DNA of 64,000 nt from Pontibacter liquoris. GTDB taxonomy: Bacteria; Bacteroidota; Bacteroidia; Cytophagales; Hymenobacteraceae. Shown here one piece after another: positions 52,044 to 59,372 of this stretch (position 1 is the stretch's first letter; every line of letters starts with the position of its first letter). The notes beneath the pieces are model-generated. The model was not told where the DNA came from and did not search any database. It saw nothing but the letters and a program-made list of their open reading frames with translations. The stretch spans positions 310,001-374,000 of the forward strand of contig NZ_JALEBG010000003.1 of assembly GCF_022758235.1 (NCBI RefSeq), in the 5' to 3' direction. Both the position numbers and the translations under genes were made by a program.

Positions 52044-53009
52044 ATGAAGCACCTGAAAAAGTTTCTTTCCCGCCTGCAGACCTTCGAGCTGCGCCTGATC
52101 CAAAGAAAGGTGGCCGTGGGTCCTTATGGCCAGCAGGAAGTGACGGGTTACGACCTTCGGCATGAGACGCATTACGACGAGGCCGCCCTCTTTGAAAGCG
52201 AGTTCCGGCTTCTCTCCCAGATGGCTGCCCTCGACCTGCTCTCGCTCCACCACAAGCAACTGCAACTCGTCCTGGAGCAAGTGACGGAGATAGAAGAGCG
52301 GTTCAGGACCTTCTGGGTCCACTTCCACAACCACGCTCCGGGTTATGGGCAGGCCTACCCTACCTGTTACCTGGAGCAGCTCGGCCTTCCCAGCTTGTTT
52401 GTAGTGCACAACCTGCAGCCTGCCCATGCGGGCATAGCGGTGTGGGAGGAACTGGTGGATGACCTGGGCGAGACGGTCAAGCTTCGCGAAACGATACTGG
52501 CCAGCTTCAGACGACACATCGCGGTGCTGCTTCCCACCTCGGAGCAACAGGCGTTAATTTCAGACGAGGCCGCTCCCGCCAGGCTTGTCACTGGCTTTCC
52601 CCGCTTTGTGGACGGGGTGCCGGAGAGCCTCTTCGAAATCCTCAAAGGCTACTTTACTGCAGAGGACCAGGAGCAGCTGCTGTCCTTATTGCAGGAGAAC
52701 CGATCTCCCTCTTCTCCCCTGCTCTTCCACGGAAACGGCAATCAGCTGGCTGATGCCTTCAAGCAGCTCTACGAGGCCAACCTCATTATTGGCTGCCTCA
52801 AGTCAGACCTGGAGGAATGGATAGCAAGCCACTTTGCCTATGTATTTCGCAAGCAGCAGCGCACCCTGCCTCCCGGCTACCTGGCTGCCATTATCTCCTC
52901 CAATGCCAAGCCCTGTCAGTCGCCCATTCTCGACGTGCGAAAACAACCCGGAGGCACGTACGCTGTTTACCCGGTCCTGCGCACGCAAAAAAACTATAAC
53001 GGTCAGTAG
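52044..53009 (+). CDS. Mobile-element protein, RteC-like C-terminal pattern
   Basis: The 321-residue product is mainly helical. Its C-terminal part (FHGNGNQLADAFKQLYEANL, SDLEEWIASHFAYVFRKQQR) resembles a segment often found in RteC-type and related proteins encoded by Bacteroidota conjugative elements. The N-terminal half has no motif I know. Its place, 86 bases before an excisionase-type gene and upstream of the mobilization genes, supports a role in element regulation. The family call is tentative. Confidence 0.6.
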   Translation: MKHLKKFLSRLQTFELRLIQRKVAVGPYGQQEVTGYDLRHETHYDEAALFESEFRLLSQMAALDLLSLHHKQLQLVLEQVTEIEERFRTFWVHFHNHAPGYGQAYPTCYLEQLGLPSLFVVHNLQPAHAGIAVWEELVDDLGETVKLRETILASFRRHIAVLLPTSEQQALISDEAAPARLVTGFPRFVDGVPESLFEILKGYFTAEDQEQLLSLLQENRSPSSPLLFHGNGNQLADAFKQLYEANLIIGCLKSDLEEWIASHFAYVFRKQQRTLPPGYLAAIISSNAKPCQSPILDVRKQPGGTYAVYPVLRTQKNYNGQ

Positions 53010-53095
53010 GAAACAGGCAGGATGCTGTCCTGCCTTCTTGTAACCCTGAAAACAAAGCGCTTACCATTGCAGTGTAAACCAAATCAATCACTGCC

Positions 53096-53431
53096 ATGGA
53101 AATTTACACCTTTGAGCAAATGCCCCAGGCCATGCGCCTGCTACATGAGAAAATGGATCGCCTGGAACTCCTTATCACCGAGCAACGCGCGCCGCAGGAC
53201 ACCGGGACGATCTTCAACGTCACACAGGCTGCTGCCTTTCTCCATCTGTCCGTCTCCACCCTCTATGTGAAGGCCTGCCGCCGGGAAGTTCCTTTCAACA
53301 AGCAGGGCAAGCGGCTTTATTTCTATAAAAGCGAACTGGACGAGTGGGTACGCAAGGGACGCAAAAAGACTGTTTCTGAATTACAGGAGGAAGCAGGACA
53401 CCACATGCTGCGCGCAAGCAGAAAAGCCTGA
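53096..53431 (+). CDS. Excisionase-type helix-turn-helix protein
   Basis: The 111-residue product has a HTH_17 (MerR-like/excisionase) domain: FNVTQAAAFLHLSVSTLYVK near residue 40 is the helix-turn-helix, and GKRLYFYKSELDEWVRKG is the wing with the typical W. Such proteins assist excision or regulate integrated elements. The N-terminal 30 residues form an amphipathic helix (LLHEKMDRLELLITEQR). It follows the RteC-like gene on the same strand and sits before the mobilization region. Confidence 0.88.
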   Translation: MEIYTFEQMPQAMRLLHEKMDRLELLITEQRAPQDTGTIFNVTQAAAFLHLSVSTLYVKACRREVPFNKQGKRLYFYKSELDEWVRKGRKKTVSELQEEAGHHMLRASRKA

Positions 53432-53825
53432 CCGTCTACTCTCCTAAGGAAAGCCTGATACTTTACAAGCCCAGTCAGCATACACCAAAATCAGGGTGAG
53501 CGAAACGTCTGAGCTATAAGTCACGCAAGTCCGCTACTACTACCCCTGACTTGCAGCACATCACTCCTCCTGTGATCGTCCAGCAACCCTGCTCTACCGA
53601 GGCTTTCAGGACGTGAAAGATTACTTAACATCCCGACATCGGCTGGTCAAGCAACTCCGGGTAAGGCTCAGCTATTATTAGGAAGGCTAACGGGAAGCGC
53701 TTTTAAGAGCAGGGAGCAAGTTTGTGTTTTTGTCATACAAAAACCCTTGCCCGGCCACCGGCCGCGCCCTCTGCTCCCGGTGGTCGCAGCAGGGAAACCA
53801 TTCAACATCTTAACACAGAAAGGAT
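53432..53825. other. Gap upstream of mobC with candidate origin of transfer
   Basis: This 394-base stretch has no credible gene. The first part (to about 53700) has mixed composition without obvious repeats. From 53712 to 53778 it contains nested inverted repeats that may be the oriT. Confidence 0.5.
53712..53778. other. Candidate oriT (nested inverted repeats)
   Basis: GTTTTTGT-CAT-ACAAAAAC (53726-53744) is a perfect inverted repeat, GCAAG (53716) and CTTGC (53746) flank it, and GGGAGCA (53712) and TGCTCCC (53772) form an outer pair. The cluster lies about 50 bases upstream of mobC, where the relaxase target of MOBP elements usually is. The nick site is not identifiable by eye. Confidence 0.5.
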
Positions 53826-54197
53826 ATGGAGAAGAGTGCAGACGAGCAGCAGGGGCCGCAGCGAAAGAAGGGCGGCCGACCAACCAAAAAGACGAAGCGG
53901 AGCTATACACTGGTCGTGCGCGTGACAGAGACTGAGCGGATCTTGGTCATGGGCAAGGCCCGGGAGGCGGGCATGAGTGCCTCGGCCTGGTTTAGGACAG
54001 CTGCCAGGAAGACGGTAGTTATCGCCCGGCTCTCCCCGGAAGAGGCAGCCCTGTTGCGCTCGCTCTCAGGGCTGGCCAACAACCTCAACCAGCTGGCCCG
54101 CCTGGCCCACCGCGAGGGGCTGCTGTCGGTGCAGGGCAAGTGCCGCCTGGCCCTCGGGGAAATAGACCGTCTGCTTGCGCGCCTTCGGCAAAGATGA
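53826..54197 (+). CDS. mobC: Mobilization accessory protein MobC
   Basis: The 123-residue product is a bMobC-type relaxosome protein. After a Lys/Arg-rich head (KKGGRPTKKTKRSYTLVVR) it has a ribbon-helix-helix-like stretch (VTETERILVMGKAREAGMSA) and the conserved LSGLANNLNQLARLAHREGL. It helps the relaxase open DNA at oriT. Its stop overlaps the relaxase start by ATGA (54194-54197), so the two are translationally coupled. Confidence 0.92.
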   Translation: MEKSADEQQGPQRKKGGRPTKKTKRSYTLVVRVTETERILVMGKAREAGMSASAWFRTAARKTVVIARLSPEEAALLRSLSGLANNLNQLARLAHREGLLSVQGKCRLALGEIDRLLARLRQR

Positions 54198-55141
54198 TCG
54201 GAAAAGTGATGATCGGTAAGAGCTTTTCGGGCTGCGTCCGCTACGTGATGCAGAAACCGGAGGCTGTGGTACTTGCAGCGGAGGGTATCCGCACGGACAC
54301 TGTCCCAGGCATGATTGCCGACTTCAACCTGCAGCGCAGCCTCAACCCCGAGCTGGGCAAAGCGGTTGGCCACATTGCCCTGAGCTGGAGCATCCGTGAC
54401 AGGGAAAAGCTCACTCCTGAGAGCATGGCGGCGCGGGCAAAAGAGTACCTGAAAAAGATGCAGATCAGCGCCACGCAGTACCTGGTGGTCGAGCACCGGG
54501 ACAGGGAGCACCCGCACCTGCACATCATCTACAACCGCGTGGACTATGAAGGGAAAACGATTCCCGACAGATACCAGCACCGACGCAACGCAGCAGTTTG
54601 CCGGGAGATGACCCAGCAGCATGGCTACTACCTAGCACCAGGAAAAGGGCAGGTAAACCGCCACCGCCTCAAAGGGGGCGATATGGCAAAATACGCGCTG
54701 CACGACACTATCAAACAGGTTCTGCAAAAGGTAAAGACCTGGTCCGAGCTAGAGGCCACGCTGCAGGCCAAAGGCGTCTATGTTGAATATAAGTACAGAA
54801 GAGGGACAGACCAGGTGCAGGGCGTGAGCTTCCGTATTGGCGAGCTCAGCTTCAAGGGCTCCAGCGTGGACAGGAGCCTGAGCTATGGGGCGATCAGCAA
54901 GCAATTGACACAGAACATGCTGCTACGCCAACAGACTGGACATATCCTCCAACTGCAGCAACGCCACCTTACACCGTTGCAAGGTACTACTGCTGCCTTC
55001 ACACTAGGGAAAAGTAACAAACTGCAGGCGCTGGCTGACACCTTACTGCCTCCTGGCGCAGCACAAACAGAAGGCTCCCCGCACCTGAGTGACTATCACT
55101 TCAAAAAGAAACGCAAGAAAAGAAAAAGGAAACACCTATGA
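54194..55141 (+). CDS. Relaxase / mobilization nuclease (MOBP-like, MobB type)
   Basis: This 315-residue relaxase starts MIGKVMIGKSFSGCVRYVMQ, the usual start of Bacteroidota relaxases. The metal-binding histidines are in REHPHLHIIYNRVDYEGKTI near residue 105. A basic lysine/arginine tail ends the protein (KKKRKKRKRKHL). It nicks one strand at oriT to start mobilization by a helper conjugative system. The frame opens at 54140, but the ATG at 54194 overlaps mobC by 4 bases and matches the family start. There is no coupling protein or type IV secretion gene in the window. Confidence 0.93.
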   Translation: MIGKVMIGKSFSGCVRYVMQKPEAVVLAAEGIRTDTVPGMIADFNLQRSLNPELGKAVGHIALSWSIRDREKLTPESMAARAKEYLKKMQISATQYLVVEHRDREHPHLHIIYNRVDYEGKTIPDRYQHRRNAAVCREMTQQHGYYLAPGKGQVNRHRLKGGDMAKYALHDTIKQVLQKVKTWSELEATLQAKGVYVEYKYRRGTDQVQGVSFRIGELSFKGSSVDRSLSYGAISKQLTQNMLLRQQTGHILQLQQRHLTPLQGTTAAFTLGKSNKLQALADTLLPPGAAQTEGSPHLSDYHFKKKRKKRKRKHL

Positions 55142-55704
55142 ACCCAGCGGAACTAGAAGAAAGACTCTCTGACGCAGAGCGCGTGCTGGCCCTGCACGGA
55201 AAACGCCTGGAAAAGGTGGAGCAACTAAACGCCCCTGCTCCAGCCAGGCCTGAACAAGACAACGCGGAACTGACTAAATTATCACCTGACATTTCCAACC
55301 AGTTTGAGGAACTGAAAAAACTCATCAGCCGGCAGGATCTGAGCACGCAGGCCCTGCAGATCTACGCCCAGATTGCCTCCTTCCGTGAGACGATCACCCA
55401 GCTGCCGAAGGTGCTGCCTGTCCGGCACCACCACCATTTTGAGGACAGGTCAAGGGGTTTTCTGATCGGGGGTGTTGTTTGTTTGCTGACGGTGGCTATA
55501 TTAACTGGGCTTTGCTTTAGCCTATTTCGGGAGAACGTCAGGCTGAGAGAAAGTAGCGCTAAATATGAGATGATCCGCCAAGCTTCCTCGGAGGCGGCTA
55601 TCTGGGCGGACTCTACTTACCACCTAGACCCGGATGAGGTTGAACGAAGCGTGGAGTTGTTCAAGAAAACAGAGGTAACCAAACACAAGAAAAGCGGCTT
55701 GTAA
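55138..55704 (+). CDS. Mobilization-operon membrane protein
   Basis: The 188-residue product has a coiled-coil N-terminal part (LEERLSDAERVLALHGKRLE), a single membrane segment (GFLIGGVVCLLTVAILTGLC, about residues 110-130) and a C-terminal acidic/basic tail. It overlaps the relaxase stop by 4 bases (ATGA), so it belongs to the mobilization operon. Proteins of this layout follow relaxases in Bacteroidota mobilizable elements; the role may be membrane contact of the relaxosome. No enzyme motif is visible. Confidence 0.8.
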   Translation: MNPAELEERLSDAERVLALHGKRLEKVEQLNAPAPARPEQDNAELTKLSPDISNQFEELKKLISRQDLSTQALQIYAQIASFRETITQLPKVLPVRHHHHFEDRSRGFLIGGVVCLLTVAILTGLCFSLFRENVRLRESSAKYEMIRQASSEAAIWADSTYHLDPDEVERSVELFKKTEVTKHKKSGL

Positions 55705-55740
55705 GAAAGTCCCTAGAGCATTTAAATATCTATCTAGCAG

Positions 55741-56160
55741 TTACGACTGCTGTTGCTGCCGGAGTATTTCCACCTTCTCTCGCTCACTGGCCAGTAGTCG
55801 CTCGTATAATCTTTTATTTTCTTCAATTACTTCTAGAAGCTTATCTAAAGGATTGAAAGTACACTGGGAAAAGGTACCACCTGGTCCTGAATTACCAAAG
55901 GAGCTATCATTTAAGGTTTGGATAAATACACTCCCGTCATCTGTAAAATTTTTTATTGCCTCAGTAGATACCCCAAGCGCTTTGCCTATCCTCTCTAGCG
56001 TCGAATCATCCAGATCTTCTTCCTGCTCAATGCGTGAGATATTCTGCTGTGTTGTGCCTAGTTCATTGGCTAAGGCAGACTGCTTTACTCCCAAAGCGGT
56101 CCGCATTCTTCGCACGTGGTCACCCAAGTGGATCGGTCGTTTTCTTTCTACTGTTTCCAT
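55741..56160 (-). CDS. XRE-family helix-turn-helix regulator
   Basis: The 139-residue product has an HTH_3 domain: LGDHVRRMRTALGVKQSALA and ELGTTQQNISRIEQEEDLDD near residues 12-50. The C-terminal third is a coiled coil (LLEVIEENKRLYERLLASER), a probable dimerisation or sensing part. The middle has a Gly/Ser-rich loop (NDSSFGNSGPGGTFSQCTF). It may control the mobilization genes, which read toward it from the left, or the neighbouring decayed region. It overlaps no other gene. Confidence 0.88.
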   Translation of the reverse strand: METVERKRPIHLGDHVRRMRTALGVKQSALANELGTTQQNISRIEQEEDLDDSTLERIGKALGVSTEAIKNFTDDGSVFIQTLNDSSFGNSGPGGTFSQCTFNPLDKLLEVIEENKRLYERLLASEREKVEILRQQQQS

Positions 56161-56780
56161 AAATTAATATACAAAAAAACAAGCTTTTCAGCAAGGGGAT
56201 ATTCAATGTTAATTACAATTGTAAATTTGGTATATAACAAATTCAAACCCTGTTACTCAAGAAGAAGCTTAAATATAAAAGCTATTTATTCCTCCTCAAA
56301 AAGAATAAAGAATGTGGTAAACAAGATAATTAGAAAATTGAAATACTTATTGAAGTTTCCATTCTGCTTCGCGATCACCGAAAAGCTTCTTAGCTATATG
56401 CTGAGAGGCTTTTTTAATTATTTGGAAATATTCCGGAGGCTAAAGCTTGATTTCTCTTGCAAAAGCCTAATCGTTCTAAAATCCAACGCCTTTTGTAACC
56501 AGCTCCAATTGGATAGGCAAAGCTTCAGCACCTGCTTGGAACGTCGAAAGGTACTCCCTCTTTTGCTCATGTGTTTTCAAAGGAAGCTCCTTTGAATATG
56601 TCATAAATAATGGTAAATCATTTACCTCACAACTCTTACAGCAACAGGAATCAATATGCTGCTAAAACTGCTAACAATAGCCTCTCAACAGGCACATGCT
56701 TGAACAGTCTAGAAGCCAGTTTACTCCTACTTCTCAGCCCTCTCTGCCAATTAGGCATATTAACTTGTTATAAAAATATT
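56161..56780. other. AT-rich gene-poor stretch between XRE gene and IS remnant
   Basis: This 620-base stretch is AT-rich. A plus-strand frame from 56206 to 56595 is open but has unlike-protein composition (K, I, L, S, F, Y, C) and no motif, so I do not call it a gene. The minus strand has a short run (REYLSTFQAGAEAL, then EYFQIIKKASQHIAKKLFGD) broken by stops, which may be a decayed coding sequence. No repeat was found. Confidence 0.4.
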
Positions 56781-56795
56781 TATATAATAAAGGCA

Positions 56796-57225
56796 AGCCT
56801 GCTACCATGCCTTTCTCTTGGCACAGTACCGTTGCAGTCTCTCGGCATACACGGATTACTATATCGGCTCTAAAAACAGCCCATCTGCCAAAAGATAAGG
56901 ATTCACCAGCACAGTGTCTTTGACAGGTCGCTTGGAGGGCAGGTCCTCCACCGGCAATTTCTGCCTAAAGCTGCTCCTAGTGACAAACAAGTACATGCAG
57001 CTGATACTTTTTCTTGTCACACCTTCTAATGACGCCGATAAAAGCAGGCAGGTGCTATGGAAACAAGGGCTATCAACAGCCATTATCGAGGAGCTACTTG
57101 GAAGGAGGTTCCATCTGGTGAGCAAAGCCAGGAAGAACATGAAGAAGAATGTCAGGTTAACTCTTGTTCAATGCCAGAAATGGCAGCTTACACCCTTACT
57201 TTTGCAACTAAATAATATAGATTAG
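56796..57225 (+). pseudogene. Decayed IS982-family transposase
   Basis: In frame with the stop at 56871 the plus strand reads PICQKIRIHQHSVFDRSLGG (from about 56880), the IS982 block RIHxHKVFKxxAxRG. One base later the frame shifts, and from about 56941 it reads GRSSTGNFCLKLLLVTNKYM and LVTPSNDADKS, matching GKSSTGWFFGFKLHLVIN and LTPGNVDD; FHLVSKARKNMKK near 57110 matches the ITKLRKNMK block. At least one stop (56871) and one frameshift are present, so the gene is broken. The N-terminal part upstream (LLPCLSLG at about 56808) is weakly recognisable. No clear terminal inverted repeats were seen. Confidence 0.75.
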
Positions 57226-57256
57226 TATAACGTCTATGGCAATAAGAAATATAGAA

Positions 57257-58879
57257 TTAAGCAACAGATGGCTCTGGCTGCTGGTTGGGTAAACTGACGT
57301 ACTCTCCTCGTTCTGCTTTCAAAGAAGTGAAAACGGGAAGTACCAATTTTGCAATCTGATTTGCAAGCAGTGGAGGAACAGCATTTCCTACCTGTATAAA
57401 TTGAGAAGTTCTTGACCCACAAAAGAAGTAATTATCAGGGAAAGTTTGAATACGTGCCGCTTCCCGAACAGTAAGGCTTCTGCACTGTGCAGGATCTGGG
57501 TGTATATAGTAATGACCATCCTTTGAAATATGACTTGTTATTGTCTTTGAAGGTCTATCCCATAACTGCACCCTGAACCTATCTGCAAATTTTTTATTAT
57601 CTATGCCTTCTCTGACGTTTTTATGATCAGGCAAAAGAGCAACTGGGAAGTCCTCTAGTTTCGGTGACCTGTGGTAAACTTTGGCAAAGCTCGCAACAAA
57701 AAGATATCTCAGAAGGTCACTATCCATATGGCCTCTTGATTTGTGATTACATACTCCGCCTAACTTATTATCCAGAAACCACTTCTTTTCATAATTAATA
57801 TAAAGACGTTCATCAGCATGAAACTCAGACCCCGCATCTGCTGCTGTACCCTTTATTCTTTTAAGCTGCTCCTTAATTTCTGCAAGAAGAGCTGCTTCGG
57901 TTTTTTCCTTCATTAAGGCAGCCTCAATATTACTGATGGCTTCAGCCCATTCCTCACAACTGTCTTTCTGTTTTGACAGACTACTACGCAGTTTAGGTAA
58001 ACCTTCAAGCACTTTAGAAATAGGAACTTCAGCAACCTTATCTAATACATCCGGAGAGAAGTCAATATCCTTCCTGATACCAAGTAAAATTACTCTGTGC
58101 CTTGTTTGGGGAATACCGAATTTCTCTGCCTGTATGACAAAGCTCTTCTGATTAAAAACAGGATTATCATTTATTATATCCTTTCCAATTGACTTCTCAG
58201 AAAGTGAGTATATCCTATAGCCCTTACACTCTGAATCAGAGTCAACAGATGAATGTAAACAAGCCTTGGCAGGGTCTGACAAGTCACTGAGAATTTTAGT
58301 AAATACAGGACTCTCCTTCGTTTGTGCAGAAAGTAGTCCTTTCACATTCTCCATGACAAAAACCGCAGGACTATGTACCGCAAGTATCCTTAAGTACTGC
58401 TTATATAGCCCAACCCGTATATCTTTATTTTCATCAAGTATTTTATCTTTTCTTCTTGACCTTCCAACAATCGAATATGCCTGACAGGGTGGTCCCCCTA
58501 TGAGTAGCCAGTTCTTATTACCCTTTAAAGCATTACTTATCCTTTGATCCACCTGATTGAATGGAACTGAAGCATCATCGTCACCTAATGTAGCCAGCCA
58601 AGCTTCTTCTTTTGCTATTTGTGCCTGCTCCGGCCATCTTTCATACAGATCATTAATGGAAAGACGTCCTTTAATAAAATCGTAATAATCATCCGGAACA
58701 GCACCAGGCTCAAACTGCCTGAAGAAACTTCTCAATGTCAGAGTCTGATGTGCAGACTCATCTTTTTCTATTGACAATGCTATGTCAAATACTCTGCTCC
58801 CATCAGTGTTTAATAAGGCACTGAAGCCCTCACCAAGCCCACCAGGCCCTGCAAATATGTCAATTACCGGTATTTTCAA
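57257..58879 (-). CDS. DNA cytosine-C5 methyltransferase
   Basis: The 540-residue product has the m5C motifs in order: IDIFAGPGGLGEGFSAL (motif I) at the start, GGPPCQAYSIVGRSRRKD (motif IV, catalytic Cys) near residue 129, FVMENVKGLLSAQ (motif VI) near residue 174, QTRHRVILLGIR (motif VIII) near residue 253, then a long target-recognition part, and RSLTVREAARIQTFPDNYFF and VGNAVPPLLANQIA (motifs IX and X). It marks the host DNA of the putative system. Its start overlaps the vsr stop by 20 bases. The frame is of lower GC than the core genome, a sign of transfer. Its recognition sequence is unknown. Confidence 0.93.
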   Translation of the reverse strand: MKIPVIDIFAGPGGLGEGFSALLNTDGSRVFDIALSIEKDESAHQTLTLRSFFRQFEPGAVPDDYYDFIKGRLSINDLYERWPEQAQIAKEEAWLATLGDDDASVPFNQVDQRISNALKGNKNWLLIGGPPCQAYSIVGRSRRKDKILDENKDIRVGLYKQYLRILAVHSPAVFVMENVKGLLSAQTKESPVFTKILSDLSDPAKACLHSSVDSDSECKGYRIYSLSEKSIGKDIINDNPVFNQKSFVIQAEKFGIPQTRHRVILLGIRKDIDFSPDVLDKVAEVPISKVLEGLPKLRSSLSKQKDSCEEWAEAISNIEAALMKEKTEAALLAEIKEQLKRIKGTAADAGSEFHADERLYINYEKKWFLDNKLGGVCNHKSRGHMDSDLLRYLFVASFAKVYHRSPKLEDFPVALLPDHKNVREGIDNKKFADRFRVQLWDRPSKTITSHISKDGHYYIHPDPAQCRSLTVREAARIQTFPDNYFFCGSRTSQFIQVGNAVPPLLANQIAKLVLPVFTSLKAERGEYVSLPNQQPEPSVA

Positions 58880-59291
58880 ACTTCAAAAAATCTAAGATAC
58901 TGCTTAATGTCTGAGCTCTAAGCTTCGGCTTAAGTTCACATTCAAATATCGTTAAAACTTTCCATCCATCCTGGGTTAATTTTACTAGATTTTGATCATC
59001 GCGCACTTTGTTTCTGTTTATTTTCCGTAGCCACCATTCTGTATTGGTTTTGGGGATGACATAGCTTTTACAGCCTTCATGCCCGTGCCAGAAGCAGCCA
59101 TGGACGTTGATTACAGTTTTATATTTAGGGAGCACAATGTCTGGTTTACCGGGAAGCTCCTTTACGTGCAGCCGGTACCGGTACCCTTCAGAAAAGAGAA
59201 ATTTACGTACAATAAGCTCAGGCTTCGTATTCTTGCCCTTTATACGACTCATGTTGTAGCTTCTCGTTTCTTTTGAATGCACGTCTGCCAT
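58860..59291 (-). CDS. vsr: Very short patch repair endonuclease Vsr
   Basis: The 143-residue product starts MADVHSKETRSYNMSRIKGK, and has GKPDIVLPKYKTVINVHGCF (catalytic aspartate) and WHGHEGCK (zinc-binding His/Cys), the Vsr fold of the PD-(D/E)XK superfamily. Vsr cuts the T of T:G mismatches that arise when 5-methylcytosine is deaminated, so it protects sites methylated by the partner enzyme. It overlaps the methyltransferase gene by 20 bases and lies 81 bases after the AIPR gene stop. Length is normal. Confidence 0.94.
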   Translation of the reverse strand: MADVHSKETRSYNMSRIKGKNTKPELIVRKFLFSEGYRYRLHVKELPGKPDIVLPKYKTVINVHGCFWHGHEGCKSYVIPKTNTEWWLRKINRNKVRDDQNLVKLTQDGWKVLTIFECELKPKLRAQTLSSILDFLKFENTGN

Positions 59292-59372
59292 ACCTGCTTG
59301 AGTAAAATCTTATTCAATCTTACGTTTGACTGGCTTTATCAGGAAAAGGTTTTAACGAGAATGAGGGTTTAT

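Noticed and set aside
44764..53095. Integrase or second tRNA 3' end for the island
   Set aside because: I searched by eye for recombinase motifs and the tRNA end sequence and found neither in the window.
56206..56595. Plus-strand frame of about 130 codons in the AT-rich stretch
   Set aside because: It is long for AT-rich DNA, but lacks motifs, has an unusual K/I/L/F/S/C composition and overlaps a broken minus-strand remnant; I could not support it as a gene.
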